From NCBI RefSeq assembly GCF_026719745.1, contig NZ_JAPPRQ010000011.1:124001-188000 (forward strand): DNA of 64,000 bases. The letters are read 5' to 3'. The DNA is from Clostridium sp. ZS2-4 (GTDB lineage Bacteria; Bacillota; Clostridia; Clostridiales; Clostridiaceae). Below the pieces are notes generated by a model. The model saw only the letters and a list, made by a program, of their open reading frames with translations. It did not search any database and was not told the origin of the DNA. The position numbers were made by a program, and so were the translations under genes. Shown here piece after piece: positions 36,378 through 45,910 of this stretch. The first letter of the stretch is position 1; every line of letters starts with the position of its first letter.

Positions 36378-37400
36378 ATGATCAATTTGGAAAAGTATAT
36401 AATTTTTGGAGCTAATAAATCAGGAGTTGTTGCATACCATTTACTTAAAAGTAGAAATAAAAACGTAATAGGTTTTATAGATAAAACCCAAGGAATAGTG
36501 GATCCAACTTTAAGTGATGAACCAATATATAAGAGTGCAGAATATATTCCTAAAGATACAAATGTTATATTAATAGCAGTAGGAAATAGTAAATTGGCTA
36601 ATGAATTAAAATTTGATATAAGTAGCCAATTTCAGCATATAGAAATACAAAGTATATATGATGAAAAATATTATAAAGATTTTATGAAGTTATATAAAGG
36701 AATAGATGAAGATATAAATAAAAGAGTAAATAAGTTTTTTAGAACTTTTTTAATGGCTAAATATAATAATAGTTTAAATAGAATAGAAACTGTTAATGAA
36801 AGGCCTATAGAGTACAGTTTTGCTATGAAGTGGCTTTCAAAAATATATCCTAAATCAATATTAGACATTGGCTCAGGAAAAACAGCATGGCCAAGCATAA
36901 TGTCAGATTGTGGTTTTTATGTGACGGCTATAGATCAAGTTGAAAACTATTGGAAAAAATCAACCATTAATTATCATTATCATATAATTAAAGATGATAT
37001 AACGGATGTAAAGCTAAAGAGAAAATTCGATTTTATTACTTGTATTAGTGTTTTAGAACACATTGAAGAAAGCGATGAAGCAATAAATAATTGTGCTAAA
37101 TTGCTATATGATAAAGGATATCTTCTTTTAACATTTCCTTATAATGAATATAAGTATGTACATAATGCATATGAATTACAGAATTCAAATGTAAAAGATA
37201 TACCCAATTATATATGTAAGATTTATTCAAAAAGTAATATTGAGAAATGGCTAAATAATGGATTTAAAATAATTGAGCAGGAACATTATAAAGTTTTTGA
37301 AGGTAAATATTGGGAACAAGGAGAAAAACTTTTTCCTCAAATTAAAACAGATAAAAATCAGTCACATCATTTAACGTGCTTATTACTACAAAAATGTTAA
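36378..37400 (+). CDS. SAM methyltransferase with N-terminal Rossmann-like module
   Basis: A 340-residue protein. Residues 1-110 form a small Rossmann-like module (YIIFGANKSGVVAYHLL, VIGFID, NVILIAVGNSKLANEL) shared in outline with four other proteins of this island. From about 155 a class I methyltransferase domain follows (SILDIGSGKTAWPSIM, TAIDQ, FDFITCISVLEHIEE). It probably methylates a sugar or glycopeptide. GTG 36375 and ATG 36378 are adjacent possible starts; GGAG at 36370-36373 is close to both, so the true start is uncertain, and TTG 36387 is also possible. Confidence 0.75.
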   Translation: MINLEKYIIFGANKSGVVAYHLLKSRNKNVIGFIDKTQGIVDPTLSDEPIYKSAEYIPKDTNVILIAVGNSKLANELKFDISSQFQHIEIQSIYDEKYYKDFMKLYKGIDEDINKRVNKFFRTFLMAKYNNSLNRIETVNERPIEYSFAMKWLSKIYPKSILDIGSGKTAWPSIMSDCGFYVTAIDQVENYWKKSTINYHYHIIKDDITDVKLKRKFDFITCISVLEHIEESDEAINNCAKLLYDKGYLLLTFPYNEYKYVHNAYELQNSNVKDIPNYICKIYSKSNIEKWLNNGFKIIEQEHYKVFEGKYWEQGEKLFPQIKTDKNQSHHLTCLLLQKC

Positions 37401-37419
37401 TAAATTGAGGGATGTAATT

Positions 37420-38718
37420 ATGAATAAAATTGCTATAATTGGACAAGGTTTTGTTGGGCTTCCATTGGCATTAAGTTTTTCATTAAAAGGTTGTAAAGTA
37501 ATTGGTGTTGATATAGATAAAGAGTTAGTAAAACAATTAAATTCTGGTATAACATATCATGCGGAAGAATATAAAGGTGAAAATATAAAAGAAATTTTAA
37601 AAAATCAACTTAAAATAGGAAAGTATATTGCTACAACTTCTATTAGTGATGCTATGAAAGAAAGTAATGTAATAATTTTAACTGTAGGTATTCCAATTTC
37701 AAATGGTGAAGCTGTAATAGATGGAATAACTAAAGCATGTATAGAAATAGGAGAGAATTTAAAGAAAAATGATTTGATTATGGTGAAAAGTACAGTAATA
37801 CCTGGAACTACTGAAGAGACTATTTTACCAATTTTAGAAGAAAAATCAGGATTGAAGGCAGGCGCTGATTTTTATTTAGCGTATTCTTCTGAAAGAATAG
37901 CAGAAGGAAAAGCTTTTGATGAGTTTCAAAATATGCCTACAGTTGTAGCAGGAATAAATGCTGAGAGTTTAGAAAGGGCAAAAGAAATTTTGAAAAAAGT
38001 TTGCAAAGCTGATATAGTAGAAGCTTCAAATATAAAAGTAGTTGAAACATCAAAGGTATTTGAAAATGTACAAAGGGATGTTAATATTGCTATGGTCCAA
38101 GAATTTGCAAGATTTACAGAAAAGCTAGGAATTGATATTTTTGAAGTGATTAATGTTGCAAATACTCATAAAAGAGTAAATTTGCTTACTCCAGGACCAG
38201 GAGTTGGAGGATATTGTATACCTAATGCTTATCACTATTTAAAACCAAAAGCATGGGAAATGGACTTGCCTTTAGATATTTTAAAGTTATGTAGAAAAAA
38301 AAATTTATTGATACCTAAATATATCGTAGGCAAAGTAGAAGAATTATTAATAAATCTAAATAAAGACATATCTAATTGTAAAATAGCAGCGTTAGGTATA
38401 GCTATGAAAGACTATTCTAATGATGATAGGTTAAGTCCAGCTGTAAACATAATAAACTTACTAATACAAAAGGGAGCAGAAGTTCAAGCTTATGATCCAG
38501 TTGTGAATAATTTACATAATTTTAAAAATGATAATTTAGAAGAAGTAATAGAAAAAGCTGATATTTTAATGGTGTTAGCTAAACAGGAAAAAATGGATTA
38601 TACCAAATTTGAATATTTTAAAAGTAAAATGAATAGTAACCCAATTTACATAGATTTAAAAAATGTTGCGAATGAAGGTGAAGTGGAAAATAAAGGTTTT
38701 ATATATTGGAAGATATAA
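37420..38718 (+). CDS. Nucleotide-sugar dehydrogenase (WecC/UDP-glucose dehydrogenase family)
   Basis: A 432-residue NAD-dependent enzyme that oxidises C6 of a UDP-sugar to a uronic acid. The N-terminal NAD loop is IGQGFVGLPLAL. The central domain has ETSKVFENVQRDVNIA, and the catalytic cysteine lies in GPGVGGYCIPN. The common form of that motif is GGHCIPVDP, so the His and Asp-Pro are changed here. The C-terminal UDP-binding domain runs from about 315. Substrate may be UDP-ManNAc or UDP-GlcNAc; uncertain. GAGG at 37407-37410 supports ATG 37420 over an upstream TTG at 37405. Confidence 0.85.
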   Translation: MNKIAIIGQGFVGLPLALSFSLKGCKVIGVDIDKELVKQLNSGITYHAEEYKGENIKEILKNQLKIGKYIATTSISDAMKESNVIILTVGIPISNGEAVIDGITKACIEIGENLKKNDLIMVKSTVIPGTTEETILPILEEKSGLKAGADFYLAYSSERIAEGKAFDEFQNMPTVVAGINAESLERAKEILKKVCKADIVEASNIKVVETSKVFENVQRDVNIAMVQEFARFTEKLGIDIFEVINVANTHKRVNLLTPGPGVGGYCIPNAYHYLKPKAWEMDLPLDILKLCRKKNLLIPKYIVGKVEELLINLNKDISNCKIAALGIAMKDYSNDDRLSPAVNIINLLIQKGAEVQAYDPVVNNLHNFKNDNLEEVIEKADILMVLAKQEKMDYTKFEYFKSKMNSNPIYIDLKNVANEGEVENKGFIYWKI

Positions 38719-38790
38719 ATTAAAGTTATAGAAAAGAAAAAAAATACCTATTTAAGCTATAAGTAGAATAGTAAGTGAAAGGACTAAATT

Positions 38791-39987
38791 ATGAAGGTTT
38801 GTATGATATCTACAAATCATGAATTATTTGATGATAGAATATATTGGAAAGAAACTCTTTCATTAAAAAAACATGGTTATGAGGTATTTTGTATAGCCAT
38901 TTCTGATAAGGATGAAAGTGGAATTACTGATGAAGGAATTAAATATTATAAAATTAAACCAAGGAGAAAAAAATATAAGAATGTTTTTATAAGAAGTATT
39001 TTTTATGATGAAGCTTTTGGTTATGAAACTTATGAAGAAATATTTAATATTGCTAAAAAATTAGAATGTAATGTATATCATTTTCATGATTTGTATTTAA
39101 ATTTGATAGGTAAAAAATTAAAAAAGCTGTCTTTTAAGCCTAAGGTTATATATGATGTACATGAGTGTTATCCAGAACAGATAAGAGAATATAGAAAATT
39201 TTCAGGATTTAAAAAAATTATTAACAATATATATTCCTATTTCATAAGATTCTGGGAAGTAAATTGTTCAAAATACTATGACTACGTCATAACAACTGAA
39301 AGTTCTGTTAATAAAAAATTTAGTGATTATATAGGTGAAAATAAAGTAGACATTATATATAATTATGCTAACTTTGACGTTGAAAAAATTTCAAGCTTTG
39401 ATGAAAAAGAATTTGATGCTATTTATTGTGGAGGTATAAATAGAATTAGATCTGCAATGGAGTTATTAGAAGTAGCTAATATAGCAAAAAAACAAATGCC
39501 TAATTTTAAATTACTATTTCTTGGACCTATCAGTGGTAAGGATTTAGAAAAGGATATGAAAAATTTTATAGAAAAAAACAAATTACAGAATAATGTAATT
39601 TTAAAAGGGAAAGTTCCTTATCCAGAAGTTGAAAAATATTATTTGAAAAGTAAAATAGGATTAGCTATTTTCAAACCATCTTTGACTTTTAGAAAAACAG
39701 TTCAAATTAAGACTTTTGAGTATATGGCCTTTGGATTGCCCATGGTAGGGAGTAACTTTGGCAATATACAAAAATATATAAATGAAGCAGATACAGGCAT
39801 AACTGTAGATCCATTAAATCCTAGTAAAATTTGGAATGCTATATATATAATTTTGAATGATAGAAATTTATATAATAAATATAGTTATAATGGAGTAAGA
39901 GCTGTAAAAGAAGAATATAATTGGTCATGCATGGAAGTTAAATTACTGACCATATACAATGAAATCACAAATAATGATAGAATTTAA
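38791..39987 (+). CDS. Family 4-type (GT-B) glycosyltransferase
   Basis: A 398-residue protein. The N-terminal half has VCMISTNHELFDDRIYWKE and YHFHDLYLNLIG plus VIYDVHECYPEQ, common in GT4 enzymes of capsule and exopolysaccharide loci. The C-terminal half has LLFLGPISG, NVILKGKVPYPEVEKYY, then IKTFEYMAFGLPMVGSN, which contains the E-x7-type donor-binding segment. No membrane helix is seen. The donor is unknown. GTGAAAGGAC is the ribosome region. It is the first of three GT4-type enzymes in the island. Confidence 0.85.
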   Translation: MKVCMISTNHELFDDRIYWKETLSLKKHGYEVFCIAISDKDESGITDEGIKYYKIKPRRKKYKNVFIRSIFYDEAFGYETYEEIFNIAKKLECNVYHFHDLYLNLIGKKLKKLSFKPKVIYDVHECYPEQIREYRKFSGFKKIINNIYSYFIRFWEVNCSKYYDYVITTESSVNKKFSDYIGENKVDIIYNYANFDVEKISSFDEKEFDAIYCGGINRIRSAMELLEVANIAKKQMPNFKLLFLGPISGKDLEKDMKNFIEKNKLQNNVILKGKVPYPEVEKYYLKSKIGLAIFKPSLTFRKTVQIKTFEYMAFGLPMVGSNFGNIQKYINEADTGITVDPLNPSKIWNAIYIILNDRNLYNKYSYNGVRAVKEEYNWSCMEVKLLTIYNEITNNDRI

Positions 39988-40001
39988 GAAGGAATTTACA
40001 A

Positions 40002-41318
40002 ATGGGAGATATTTTTAAAAATAGAGTATTTAATAAGTTAGAAAATACTATTAAAAATTATAAAGATAAATCAATAGCTATTTATGGAACAGGAGGACAT
40101 ACAGAATTTCTACTAAATTATTTAGATAATGATATAAAAGAAAAGATTATAGGTTTAATAGATAAAGATAAAAAAAAAAATGGGCATGAATTTTATGGAT
40201 ATAAAGTTTATTCTTTAGAAGAAATAAAGGATAAAGTGGAGGCAATAATTATATCTTCTGATGTTTATCAAGAAACTATATATGATAGAATTGCTTATTT
40301 GAAAGAAGAAAGCATAGATATAATAAAAATATACGATGAAGAATACTTTTTGCCTACAGCATCCAATATTGTATATGAAGAGATTAAAAGCAAATATGAA
40401 GTTATAAAATTACATAAAAAAGATTATGAAAAATGGAATAGTTTTGTGGATGAATCTCCTCAAGGGGCAATTTTTAATAAAAGTTGGTATTTAGAAGCCG
40501 TACAAGCTCCATTTGATATATATGTTTGCATAGATAAAAGTGGAAATTTTTTAGGGGGGATGGTTTTACCACATTTAAAAAATGAGTGTATGACAATGCC
40601 AATGCTTACTCAAACTTTAGGAATATTATTAAAGGATCTTAGTAATTTGAAATATGTAAATAAGATTTCAAAAGAAAAGGAGATAATAGAGAGCCTAGTT
40701 AATTCCATAACCGATTTTCAATATTACTCGATTAATTTTAATTACAATTTCACTAATTGGCTTCCTTTTATGTGGAATGGATATAGCCAATATTGTAAAT
40801 ATACTTATGTTATAGAGGATTTAAGTAATTTAGATTATATAAAAAACAGCTTTAGATATAATATAAAGTATGATATTAATAAAGCTATTAAGAGTGGTAT
40901 AAAAGTATATGAAGATTTGCCAGTAGAAGAATTGTATAAGATAAGTGAGAAAACTTTTAAGAGACAACAAGTAGATGTTCCTTATAGCTTAGACTTTTTA
41001 AAGAAGTTGGATAAGGTTTTAGAAAAAAAACAAGCAAGGAAGAGTTTTTTTGCTGTTGATAGTAATGGTAATATTCATGCTGTAAATTATATTGTTTATG
41101 ACAAAAAATCTGCCTATTATTTAATCGGTGGAGGAGATTCTATGTTAAGATCAAGTGGAGCAACATCTTTAGTTTTATGGGAAGCCATTAAATTTTCATC
41201 TAAGGTAACTAAAAAATTTGATTTTGAAGGTTCATGTATAAGAAATATAGAAGAATTTTTTAGAGGCTTTGGAGGTACTCAAAAGATGTATTTTAATATT
41301 TTAAAAAATAAAGTTTAA
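40002..41318 (+). CDS. GNAT/FemAB-like acyltransferase with N-terminal Rossmann-like module
   Basis: A 438-residue protein. Residues about 20-125 repeat the small Rossmann-like module (SIAIYGTGGHTEFLLNYL, GLIDKD, EAIIISSDVYQETI). From about 140 the protein resembles FemAB/GNAT acyltransferases (SPQGAIFNKSWYLEAV; FRYNIKYDINKAIKSG; YLIGGGDSMLRSSGATSLVLWEAI; FDFEGSCIRNIEEFFRGFGG). Such enzymes add acyl or aminoacyl groups, so this is a candidate for N-acylation of an amino sugar. No dedicated PseH is found in the window. The donor is unknown. The ATG is preceded by AGAAGGA. Confidence 0.75.
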   Translation: MGDIFKNRVFNKLENTIKNYKDKSIAIYGTGGHTEFLLNYLDNDIKEKIIGLIDKDKKKNGHEFYGYKVYSLEEIKDKVEAIIISSDVYQETIYDRIAYLKEESIDIIKIYDEEYFLPTASNIVYEEIKSKYEVIKLHKKDYEKWNSFVDESPQGAIFNKSWYLEAVQAPFDIYVCIDKSGNFLGGMVLPHLKNECMTMPMLTQTLGILLKDLSNLKYVNKISKEKEIIESLVNSITDFQYYSINFNYNFTNWLPFMWNGYSQYCKYTYVIEDLSNLDYIKNSFRYNIKYDINKAIKSGIKVYEDLPVEELYKISEKTFKRQQVDVPYSLDFLKKLDKVLEKKQARKSFFAVDSNGNIHAVNYIVYDKKSAYYLIGGGDSMLRSSGATSLVLWEAIKFSSKVTKKFDFEGSCIRNIEEFFRGFGGTQKMYFNILKNKV

Positions 41319-41355
41319 TAAAAAACATAATCAATATATAAGGAAGGTGAAATAG

Positions 41356-42216
41356 GTGGAAAAAGCTATATTATTTGGTGCATCTGGATTAGGTGTAAAA
41401 GCTTTAAATCAATTGAAAGATAGGTATGAAGTTGTTTATTTTTGTGATAATGATATCAATAAAATTAATCAAAGAGTTTGCGGTATTGAAGTTATTGATC
41501 CAGTAAGATTAAAGAATATAGAATATAAATATAAAATAATAATAACAAGTATATATTATAAAGAAATTTGCATACAATTAAATAATTATGGTATTAAAAA
41601 TTATGACATATTTATTAGAACTCCTATGGTAAACATACAGAAAAAAATAGAAGAAAAAGGTGTTAAATTTAATAAATTGAAAGTATTAGAAGTGTTTGGA
41701 GGAAACGGAAAGGGACATACTTTAGAATATTATAATAAAGTAAACAACTTAGAAGTTTGGGAAATAAATCCAGAATACGAAAAGGATTTAAAAGAAAATT
41801 TACCCAAAGCAGATATAAAAATAACAGATACTTTTGAAGAAGTAAAAATAACTGAGAAAAAATACGATATGGTAGTAATTGATAATTCGCCTGGTATGTT
41901 TGGAAATCATTGTGAGCATTTAGATTTAATTAAGTTTGTTCCAAGGATAATTAATGACGAAGCAATTATCATATTAAATATAGTTCCAGAAAGAACTGAG
42001 AAAACAGATAATTATAAATATGCAGAATGTTTTAATGAAAAACACAATAATTTTAGAAAGCTGTTTTATGAAACCTTAAATCCAGAAAAAATAGATATAA
42101 ATTATATGGTTAAAATTTATGAGAAATTCTTTTTATCAAAAAACTTTAAATTAGAATGGTATTTGTATGAAAAAAGAAGTTTTGTTTATTATTTAGTATT
42201 AAAATTAAAAAAATAA
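41356..42216 (+). CDS. Rossmann-like module fused to a methyltransferase-like domain
   Basis: A 286-residue protein. Residues 1-100 (AILFGASGLGVKALNQL, VYFCDND, IIITSIYYKEICIQL) are the same small module as in four neighbours. From about 115, VLEVFGGNGKGHTLEYYN, VWEINPEYE and KYDMVVIDNSPG suggest a spermidine-synthase-like or methyltransferase fold. The usual acidic residue after the first strand is replaced by the EVFGGNG loop. The start is GTG with AAGGAAGGTG upstream. Function is unknown; sugar or peptide modification is likely from context. Confidence 0.7.
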   Translation: MEKAILFGASGLGVKALNQLKDRYEVVYFCDNDINKINQRVCGIEVIDPVRLKNIEYKYKIIITSIYYKEICIQLNNYGIKNYDIFIRTPMVNIQKKIEEKGVKFNKLKVLEVFGGNGKGHTLEYYNKVNNLEVWEINPEYEKDLKENLPKADIKITDTFEEVKITEKKYDMVVIDNSPGMFGNHCEHLDLIKFVPRIINDEAIIILNIVPERTEKTDNYKYAECFNEKHNNFRKLFYETLNPEKIDINYMVKIYEKFFLSKNFKLEWYLYEKRSFVYYLVLKLKK

Positions 42217-42248
42217 TAGATGAAAATTTTCACGAAAGGAAATTATAA

Positions 42249-43685
42249 ATGATATATGTCTTTTTAGACCATTTAAATTTTGATAATCAAATAAGGTATA
42301 TTTTATTGCAGTTATTTAAAATAATGGGGATAAATATGAAATTTGTTAATTCATTAGAAAAAAATTTAAATAAAAATAATTTAATTATTAATTATAGCAA
42401 TGAAATTATAAATAAAAACAATGTTATAAATATAATTCCTTCATATCTTTTTTCAGATAAGTACTTAAAACTTGAAAGTATGCCTAAAACTCCATTAAAG
42501 AGCTATAATGATATGCCTATAATTTATACTAGTGGTGATGAAAAGCCATATGTAAAAAAGATGGACAAGTGTATTGTTACAAACATAGATATAATACAAT
42601 CTTCTTTTTTTATGTTAACTCGTTATGAAGAAGTTTTGCTTTGGGATAAGATAGATAAAGATTTATATGGAAGGTTTCCAGCTAAAGAGAGTTTGGCGTA
42701 TAAAGAAGGATTTTTAGATTTTCCTATAGTCAATGAATATATAGAGTGGTTATGGGAATGGATAGATTATTTTAATTTAGGATATAAGAGAAAGAATGTA
42801 TGGGGGAAGCATAATTTTGCAGCTTGCTTAACTCATGATGTAGATAATCCTTTTAAGTATATTTATTCTTTAAAAAGTGATATGAAAAGTTTAAAAAATA
42901 AGAAAACTATCTTAGCATATAGAGATATATTTTTACATACATTAAGCAATATAAACTATAAAAAAGATCCTTTTTATACTTTTGATTATATAAGAAGAAT
43001 AGAAAAAAAATATAATTTTACATCATCGTTCTATTTTATGGCTGGAGGTAAAACTGACTATGAAAATTTTTATAAGATAGATGATGTTAAAATAGCTAAA
43101 TTAATAGATAGATTAAATCAGGATAAGTGCGAAGTAGGATATCATTATAGTTTTAATTCCTTTATAAATTTCAATGAAAGAAAAATAGAAAAAGAATTAT
43201 TGGATAAATATATAATTAATAAGGTATATGGGGGAAGAAATCACTATTTAAGATTTAAGGCACCAGAGAGTTGGAAAATTAGTGAAGAAGTTGGACTATT
43301 ATATGATACTACATTAAGTTATGCAGAAAGGATAGGATTTAGGTGTGGTATATGTACCCCCTATAAAGTATTTGATGTTATCCAAAATAAAGAGCTGAAT
43401 CTGTGGGAAATACCTTTAATTGTAATGGAAGGAAGTCTAAAAGATAAAAGATATATGAATTTAAATTGTGATAAAGCATTAGATGAAATTAAGGAAAAAA
43501 TAGATATAGTAAAAAAATATAGAGGAGTTTTTACTTTGCTTTGGCACAATTCATCCTTTGATAAAGAAGGATGGAAAGGATGGAAAAAGGTGTTTGAAAA
43601 CACCATGAGATATCTACATAAAAGCAATGCATTAGGAGTAAGTGGTAGAGAAATAATTAATATATTAAATGGTAAAGGTGATTAG
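42249..43685 (+). CDS. Polysaccharide deacetylase-like protein
   Basis: A 478-residue protein. The C-terminal two-thirds has ACLTHDVDNPFK (about 195), SSFYFMAGG, CEVGYHYSFNSF (about 300), LRFKAPESW and LLWHNSSF (about 435), the pattern of a variant of the carbohydrate esterase 4 fold used in glycan loci. The Asp-containing HDVD motif and later histidines could form the metal site. The N-terminal 150 residues are like the DUF7033-type leader of such proteins. It would remove an N- or O-acyl group from a sugar. Ribosome site is AAAGGAAA. Confidence 0.8.
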   Translation: MIYVFLDHLNFDNQIRYILLQLFKIMGINMKFVNSLEKNLNKNNLIINYSNEIINKNNVINIIPSYLFSDKYLKLESMPKTPLKSYNDMPIIYTSGDEKPYVKKMDKCIVTNIDIIQSSFFMLTRYEEVLLWDKIDKDLYGRFPAKESLAYKEGFLDFPIVNEYIEWLWEWIDYFNLGYKRKNVWGKHNFAACLTHDVDNPFKYIYSLKSDMKSLKNKKTILAYRDIFLHTLSNINYKKDPFYTFDYIRRIEKKYNFTSSFYFMAGGKTDYENFYKIDDVKIAKLIDRLNQDKCEVGYHYSFNSFINFNERKIEKELLDKYIINKVYGGRNHYLRFKAPESWKISEEVGLLYDTTLSYAERIGFRCGICTPYKVFDVIQNKELNLWEIPLIVMEGSLKDKRYMNLNCDKALDEIKEKIDIVKKYRGVFTLLWHNSSFDKEGWKGWKKVFENTMRYLHKSNALGVSGREIINILNGKGD

Positions 43686-44204
43686 ATGAAAAATATATTA
43701 ATAATAAGGTCTGCTAATATGGCAGCTATGGACAAGCTTATAAATTATATAAAAAAACATAATGAAGATTACAATATTTATTGTTTAATACAAAAAGGTT
43801 CTATAAAAAATTTTAAAGAGAAGTATCCATGTATAAATTACATAGAAAAAGAGGATGGTTTTTTTAAATATAAAGATTTTAAAAAAAACTTAGATTTGAA
43901 AAACAAATTAAAAGATATAAATCTTGATTCAATATATATTCCATCTTCTTATGTGGATTTTCCAGATTTCCAAGATACGTTTATGATAGCTTCAAAGATA
44001 GCTAGCAGAAAATATATTCTATTTAATATAGAGGAAGAAATACAAGAACAAAATTTAAATTTTATGCTTCTTTGGATAGATAAATACTTAGGAGAAATAA
44101 TCTATTTTATTAAAGTTTTATTTGCCTTAATAGGAATTTTTATAATATATGTATTAGGCTATCCATACTATTTTTTAAAAAATAAAGTAATGAGAGATAT
44201 GTGA
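43686..44204 (+). CDS. Unrecognised small protein with C-terminal membrane segment
   Basis: Not recognised. The 172-residue protein begins NILIIRSANMAAMDKLINYI, like the first strand-helix of heptosyltransferase-type (GT9) enzymes, and has a strong hydrophobic stretch near residues 134-163 that should cross the membrane. It is far shorter than a GT9 enzyme and lacks the second domain, so it could be a remnant or a membrane-anchored accessory. It starts directly after the deacetylase stop, with GGTAAAGGTG upstream. This is the only island protein seen with a membrane helix. Confidence 0.6.
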   Translation: MKNILIIRSANMAAMDKLINYIKKHNEDYNIYCLIQKGSIKNFKEKYPCINYIEKEDGFFKYKDFKKNLDLKNKLKDINLDSIYIPSSYVDFPDFQDTFMIASKIASRKYILFNIEEEIQEQNLNFMLLWIDKYLGEIIYFIKVLFALIGIFIIYVLGYPYYFLKNKVMRDM

Positions 44205-44224
44205 GCATCCATTTATTGGATGCT
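44204..44224 (+). other. Hairpin after the small membrane protein gene
   Basis: AGCATCC and GGATGCT pair over seven bases with a 7-base loop, beginning at the stop codon. Only a weak T-run follows, so it may be a partial terminator or a processing site. Confidence 0.4.
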
Positions 44225-44291
44225 TATAAGTTTTAAAGATTTACTTAAAGATAACGATAAAGAATTAGAATAAATGATTAGAGGTTGAAAA

Positions 44292-44753
44292 ATGGAACAA
44301 TTATTTGGTAATAAGGGAATTTTACAGTTGTATGTAAGTACATTAGATGAAATAGACTCTATGAATTATAGAAATAAAGTTTACTATAATATACTGTATT
44401 TATGGTTTAAAAACAAATTAAATAATAAGAACATAGATAGTTATTTTAGTGAGAATGAAATAAAAACTATTGCTATTTATGGAGTTGGAAACTTAGGAGA
44501 ACTTTTATATGATGAATTAAAAGAGAGTAATAAAATAGATGTTAAATATTTGATAGATCAAAGTAATGAGGATAAAAACCTATATAAAGTTCCGATAGTG
44601 AAACCAGAACAAGTCAAGAGTATGGAAAAGGTAGATTGTGTTGTTGTAACGCCTATCTATGCTTTTGATGTAATAAAGAAAGGTTTGGATAAACTTGAAT
44701 TTAAAAACATAATATGTATTGACGATATTATAATAAAAATACATAATGAATAA
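44292..44753 (+). CDS. Stand-alone Rossmann-like module protein
   Basis: A 153-residue protein with a helical N-terminus (1-50) and then the small module found fused in four neighbours: TIAIYGVGNLGELLYDEL, VKYLIDQS, DCVVVTPIYAFDVIKKGLDKL. It has no catalytic partner domain. It may act as a subunit of another enzyme, as a nucleotide or sugar binder, or be a remnant of a fusion. The ATG has AGAGGTTG upstream. Function unknown. Confidence 0.65.
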   Translation: MEQLFGNKGILQLYVSTLDEIDSMNYRNKVYYNILYLWFKNKLNNKNIDSYFSENEIKTIAIYGVGNLGELLYDELKESNKIDVKYLIDQSNEDKNLYKVPIVKPEQVKSMEKVDCVVVTPIYAFDVIKKGLDKLEFKNIICIDDIIIKIHNE

Positions 44754-44777
44754 GTTTATAAAAAAGGAATTGATTTT

Positions 44778-45884
44778 ATGAAATTATTAATATTATCTAA
44801 TATAAATACTGCAAATGAAAATAGCTTAGGGATTCTTAATAAAGTATTTGGACAAGCAAAAGGATTTATTAGTCATGGAGTTAATGTACATTTGATATAT
44901 AATAAATTACATTTTACAATTTTAGATAAGATTTGTGATAATGATAAGATAAAGATTAGACCGAGTAGTACAAAAGATTATTATAATAGAATGTTAAAAT
45001 TAATTGAAACTAATAAATATGATTGTATATATATAAGATATCCATTAAGTGATTACTATTTTTTAAATTTCTTAGAAAGTATAAAAAAAATTAATCCTAA
45101 GATAAATATTATATTAGATTTTCCAACATATCCATATAAAGCTGAAATAAGTGATAAAAATATATTAATTAAAGATGAGTTTTTTAATAGATACTTGCGA
45201 GAATATGTAGATTTAGGAGTTTGCTATAATAAATTAAATTATATTTATGATATACCTGTATATTGTAGTGGAAATGGTATAAATTTAAAAAGTATTAATG
45301 TTAAAAATAGAAGTATAAAAAAAACTAATAGAATTGACTTAATTGCTGTTGCTAATGTAGACTTTTGGCAAGGATATGATAGAGTAATACAAGGTTTAAA
45401 AATATATTATGATAGTAATTACTTAGATTACCTAGTTTATTTTAATATAGTGGGATTAGGCAATGATATAACAAAATTAACTACTTTAGTAAATAAGCAT
45501 GGATTGGAGGAGTATGTTATTTTTCAGGGTTATAAATCAGGTAAGGATTTAGATGAACTATTTGATAAGTGTGATATAGGTATGGGTACTTTTGGAATGT
45601 ATAGAAAAAGTATGAGAGATGGTGCAACTTTAAAAGCAAGAGAATATTGTGCGAGAGGAATCCCATTTGTGCTTGGGTATGAAGATTTAGATTTTTCATC
45701 AGATTTTAAATATGCTCTTAAAGTAAGTAATGATGATACTCCTATAAATATAAATACTATAATTGAATTTTACAATAAGGTGTATGAAGACAAAGATTTA
45801 GTAGGTAATATGCGAAAATATGCAGAAGAAAATTTAACATGGGAAGCAAAATTAAAACCCATAATTAATAAATTAGTAAAGTAA
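44778..45884 (+). CDS. Family 4-type (GT-B) glycosyltransferase
   Basis: A 368-residue protein. The N-terminus (LLILSNINTANENSLGILNKVFGQAKGFISHG) and the C-terminal half (DLIAVANVDFWQGYDRVIQGL; NIVGLGNDITKL; VIFQGYKSGKDLDELFDKCDIGMGTFGM; LKAREYCARGIPFVLGY) fit GT4 enzymes; the last segment includes the donor-binding glutamate. There is no membrane segment. It likely adds one sugar of the flagellar or surface glycan. AAAAAGGAATTG precedes the ATG. Confidence 0.82.
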   Translation: MKLLILSNINTANENSLGILNKVFGQAKGFISHGVNVHLIYNKLHFTILDKICDNDKIKIRPSSTKDYYNRMLKLIETNKYDCIYIRYPLSDYYFLNFLESIKKINPKINIILDFPTYPYKAEISDKNILIKDEFFNRYLREYVDLGVCYNKLNYIYDIPVYCSGNGINLKSINVKNRSIKKTNRIDLIAVANVDFWQGYDRVIQGLKIYYDSNYLDYLVYFNIVGLGNDITKLTTLVNKHGLEEYVIFQGYKSGKDLDELFDKCDIGMGTFGMYRKSMRDGATLKAREYCARGIPFVLGYEDLDFSSDFKYALKVSNDDTPININTIIEFYNKVYEDKDLVGNMRKYAEENLTWEAKLKPIINKLVK

Positions 45885-45910
45885 AAACTAACTTATATGG
45901 AGGAATAACT

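Noticed and set aside
40002-41318. Calling this protein PseH
   Set aside because: It is far larger than PseH and resembles FemAB/GNAT fusions rather than the small acetyltransferase, so only a possible substitute role is suggested.
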